Assembly: GCA_035650495.1 (NCBI GenBank)
Contig: DASRHK010000171.1
Coordinates: 1-6,402 of the forward strand
Origin: DASRHK01 sp035650495
Lineage (GTDB): Bacteria; Pseudomonadota; Gammaproteobacteria; Nevskiales; Nevskiaceae
Direction of reading: 5' to 3'
DNA length: 6,402 nt
In this document: in pieces, positions 5,943 to 6,402 of the stretch
Numbering within the stretch: the first letter of the stretch is position 1
Layout of the letters: each line of letters opens with the position of its first letter
Made by a program: the position numbers and the translations under genes
The notes under the pieces: generated by a model
Told to the model about the DNA's origin: nothing
Databases searched by the model: none
What the model saw: only the letters and a program-made list of their open reading frames with translations

Positions 5943-6021
5943 CTCGGCTTTCAATGGGCGCGCAGGATACAGCACGTGGTGTTTCCGTCCCGGCAGCAGT
6001 CCGCCGCCGCGCATGCTTGGT

Positions 6022-6027
6022 TAGAAT
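6022..6027 (+). promoter_or_regulatory. Candidate -10 element of the plus-strand SDR gene
   Basis: TAGAAT (five of six matches to TATAAT) stands out in the GC-rich rarD-SDR divergent gap (5917-6040). No good -35 lies 16-18 nt upstream. Transcription would start near 6034, only about 7 nt before the ATG at 6041, and no Shine-Dalgarno is present. If real, the mRNA would be nearly leaderless. Confidence 0.35.
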
Positions 6028-6040
6028 CCGCTCCACTCGC

Positions 6041-6402
6041 ATGCACTACCTCGTCACCGGCGGAACCGGCTTCATCGGACGCGCGCTCTGTCGCGAGCTG
6101 CTGCGCCGCGGGCAGGTCACGGTGCTCACCCGCTCACGCCGCAAGGCCGAGCAGGTCCTGCGACCCGAAGTCGGAACCATCGAATCGCTCGAAGAGCTCT
6201 CGGGGCTCACGCCGCAGGCGGTGGTCAATCTGGCCGGCGAGAACCTTGCAGGGGCGCGCTGGAGCAACGCGCGCAAGGCACAACTGCGGCAGTCGCGCAT
6301 CGACACCACGCGCGAGCTCGTGAAGTGGATGGGCACGCTCAAGGAGAAGCCGAGCGTTCTCGTCTCCGCATCCGCGATCGGCTACTACGGGGCGCGCGGC
6401 GA
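6041..6402 (+). CDS. TIGR01777-family SDR protein (YfcH-like NAD(P)-binding epimerase), N-terminal part, cut by window edge
   Basis: An atypical (extended) short-chain dehydrogenase/reductase resembling E. coli YfcH. The family is annotated as nucleoside-diphosphate-sugar epimerase-like, but its reaction is not known to me, so no function is assigned. The first 120 codons are present and the gene runs off the right edge; full members are about 300 residues. The start MHYLVTGGTGFIGRAL carries the Rossmann GxxGxxG loop. VVNLAGENLAGARW (about 71-84) and the following basic stretch ending in SRIDTTRELV (about 93-102) are family signatures. VLVSASAIGYYG (about 107-118) contains the expected Ser/Tyr-rich strand before the YxxxK-type site. 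The ATG at 6041 places the Rossmann strand immediately at the N-terminus, as usual. No Shine-Dalgarno precedes it, and a TAGAAT at 6022-6027 may be its promoter. It diverges from rarD. Confidence 0.93.
   Translation, partial: MHYLVTGGTGFIGRALCRELLRRGQVTVLTRSRRKAEQVLRPEVGTIESLEELSGLTPQAVVNLAGENLAGARWSNARKAQLRQSRIDTTRELVKWMGTLKEKPSVLVSASAIGYYGARG

Noticed and set aside
5974..5979. CACGTG palindrome in the rarD-SDR gap
   Set aside because: A six-base palindrome is expected often by chance, and I know no bacterial regulator that would make this site meaningful here.
5320..6024. 234-residue plus-strand frame antisense to rarD
   Set aside because: It is composed mostly of Glu, Arg, Ala and Pro with no domain and crosses the divergent intergenic region; a compositional artefact.

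Overview
This 6.4 kb window is a compact, GC-rich chromosomal segment from a proteobacterium, most likely a gammaproteobacterium. The evidence is the gene order fabG-acpP-fabF-(pabB)-pabC-mltG, which matches the enterobacterial and pseudomonad fatty-acid/folate block apart from the added pabB. The proteins also read as close relatives of their E. coli counterparts. Extreme GC at third codon positions produces many long, arginine-rich antisense open frames, which I treat as artefacts. I see no mobile element, CRISPR array, RNA gene or horizontally acquired island.

Layout: almost everything lies on the minus strand and is read from right to left. At the right is rarD (5029-5916), an inner-membrane permease. 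After a 67-bp gap come fabG (4236-4961), acpP (3897-4142), fabF (2587-3828), pabB (1271-2587), pabC (453-1274) and the first 152 codons of mltG (1-456, cut by the window edge). The last four genes are chained by 1- to 4-nt start/stop overlaps (TGATG, GTGA, GTGA), which suggests one translationally coupled unit. On the plus strand, diverging from rarD, is the first part of a TIGR01777-type (YfcH-like) SDR-family protein (6041-6402, cut by the right edge).

How the genes work together: FabG, AcpP and FabF form the core of type II fatty-acid elongation (ketoacyl reductase, acyl carrier, condensing enzyme). PabB and PabC turn chorismate into 4-aminobenzoate for folate; the amidotransferase partner PabA/TrpG is not in the window. 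MltG is the inner-membrane endolytic murein transglycosylase that terminates new glycan strands. The block thus links membrane lipid, folate and wall synthesis.

The window is largely ordinary housekeeping DNA. The points worth a second look are: a TrpE-like PIAGT motif in PabB, an Asp replacing the catalytic-tetrad Asn in FabG, a perfect TATAAT promoter with an adjacent palindrome in front of acpP, an inverted repeat at the presumed fabG start of transcription, a GC hairpin that overlaps the rarD ribosome binding site, and a possible very short leader on the plus-strand gene. I found no convincing undescribed system.
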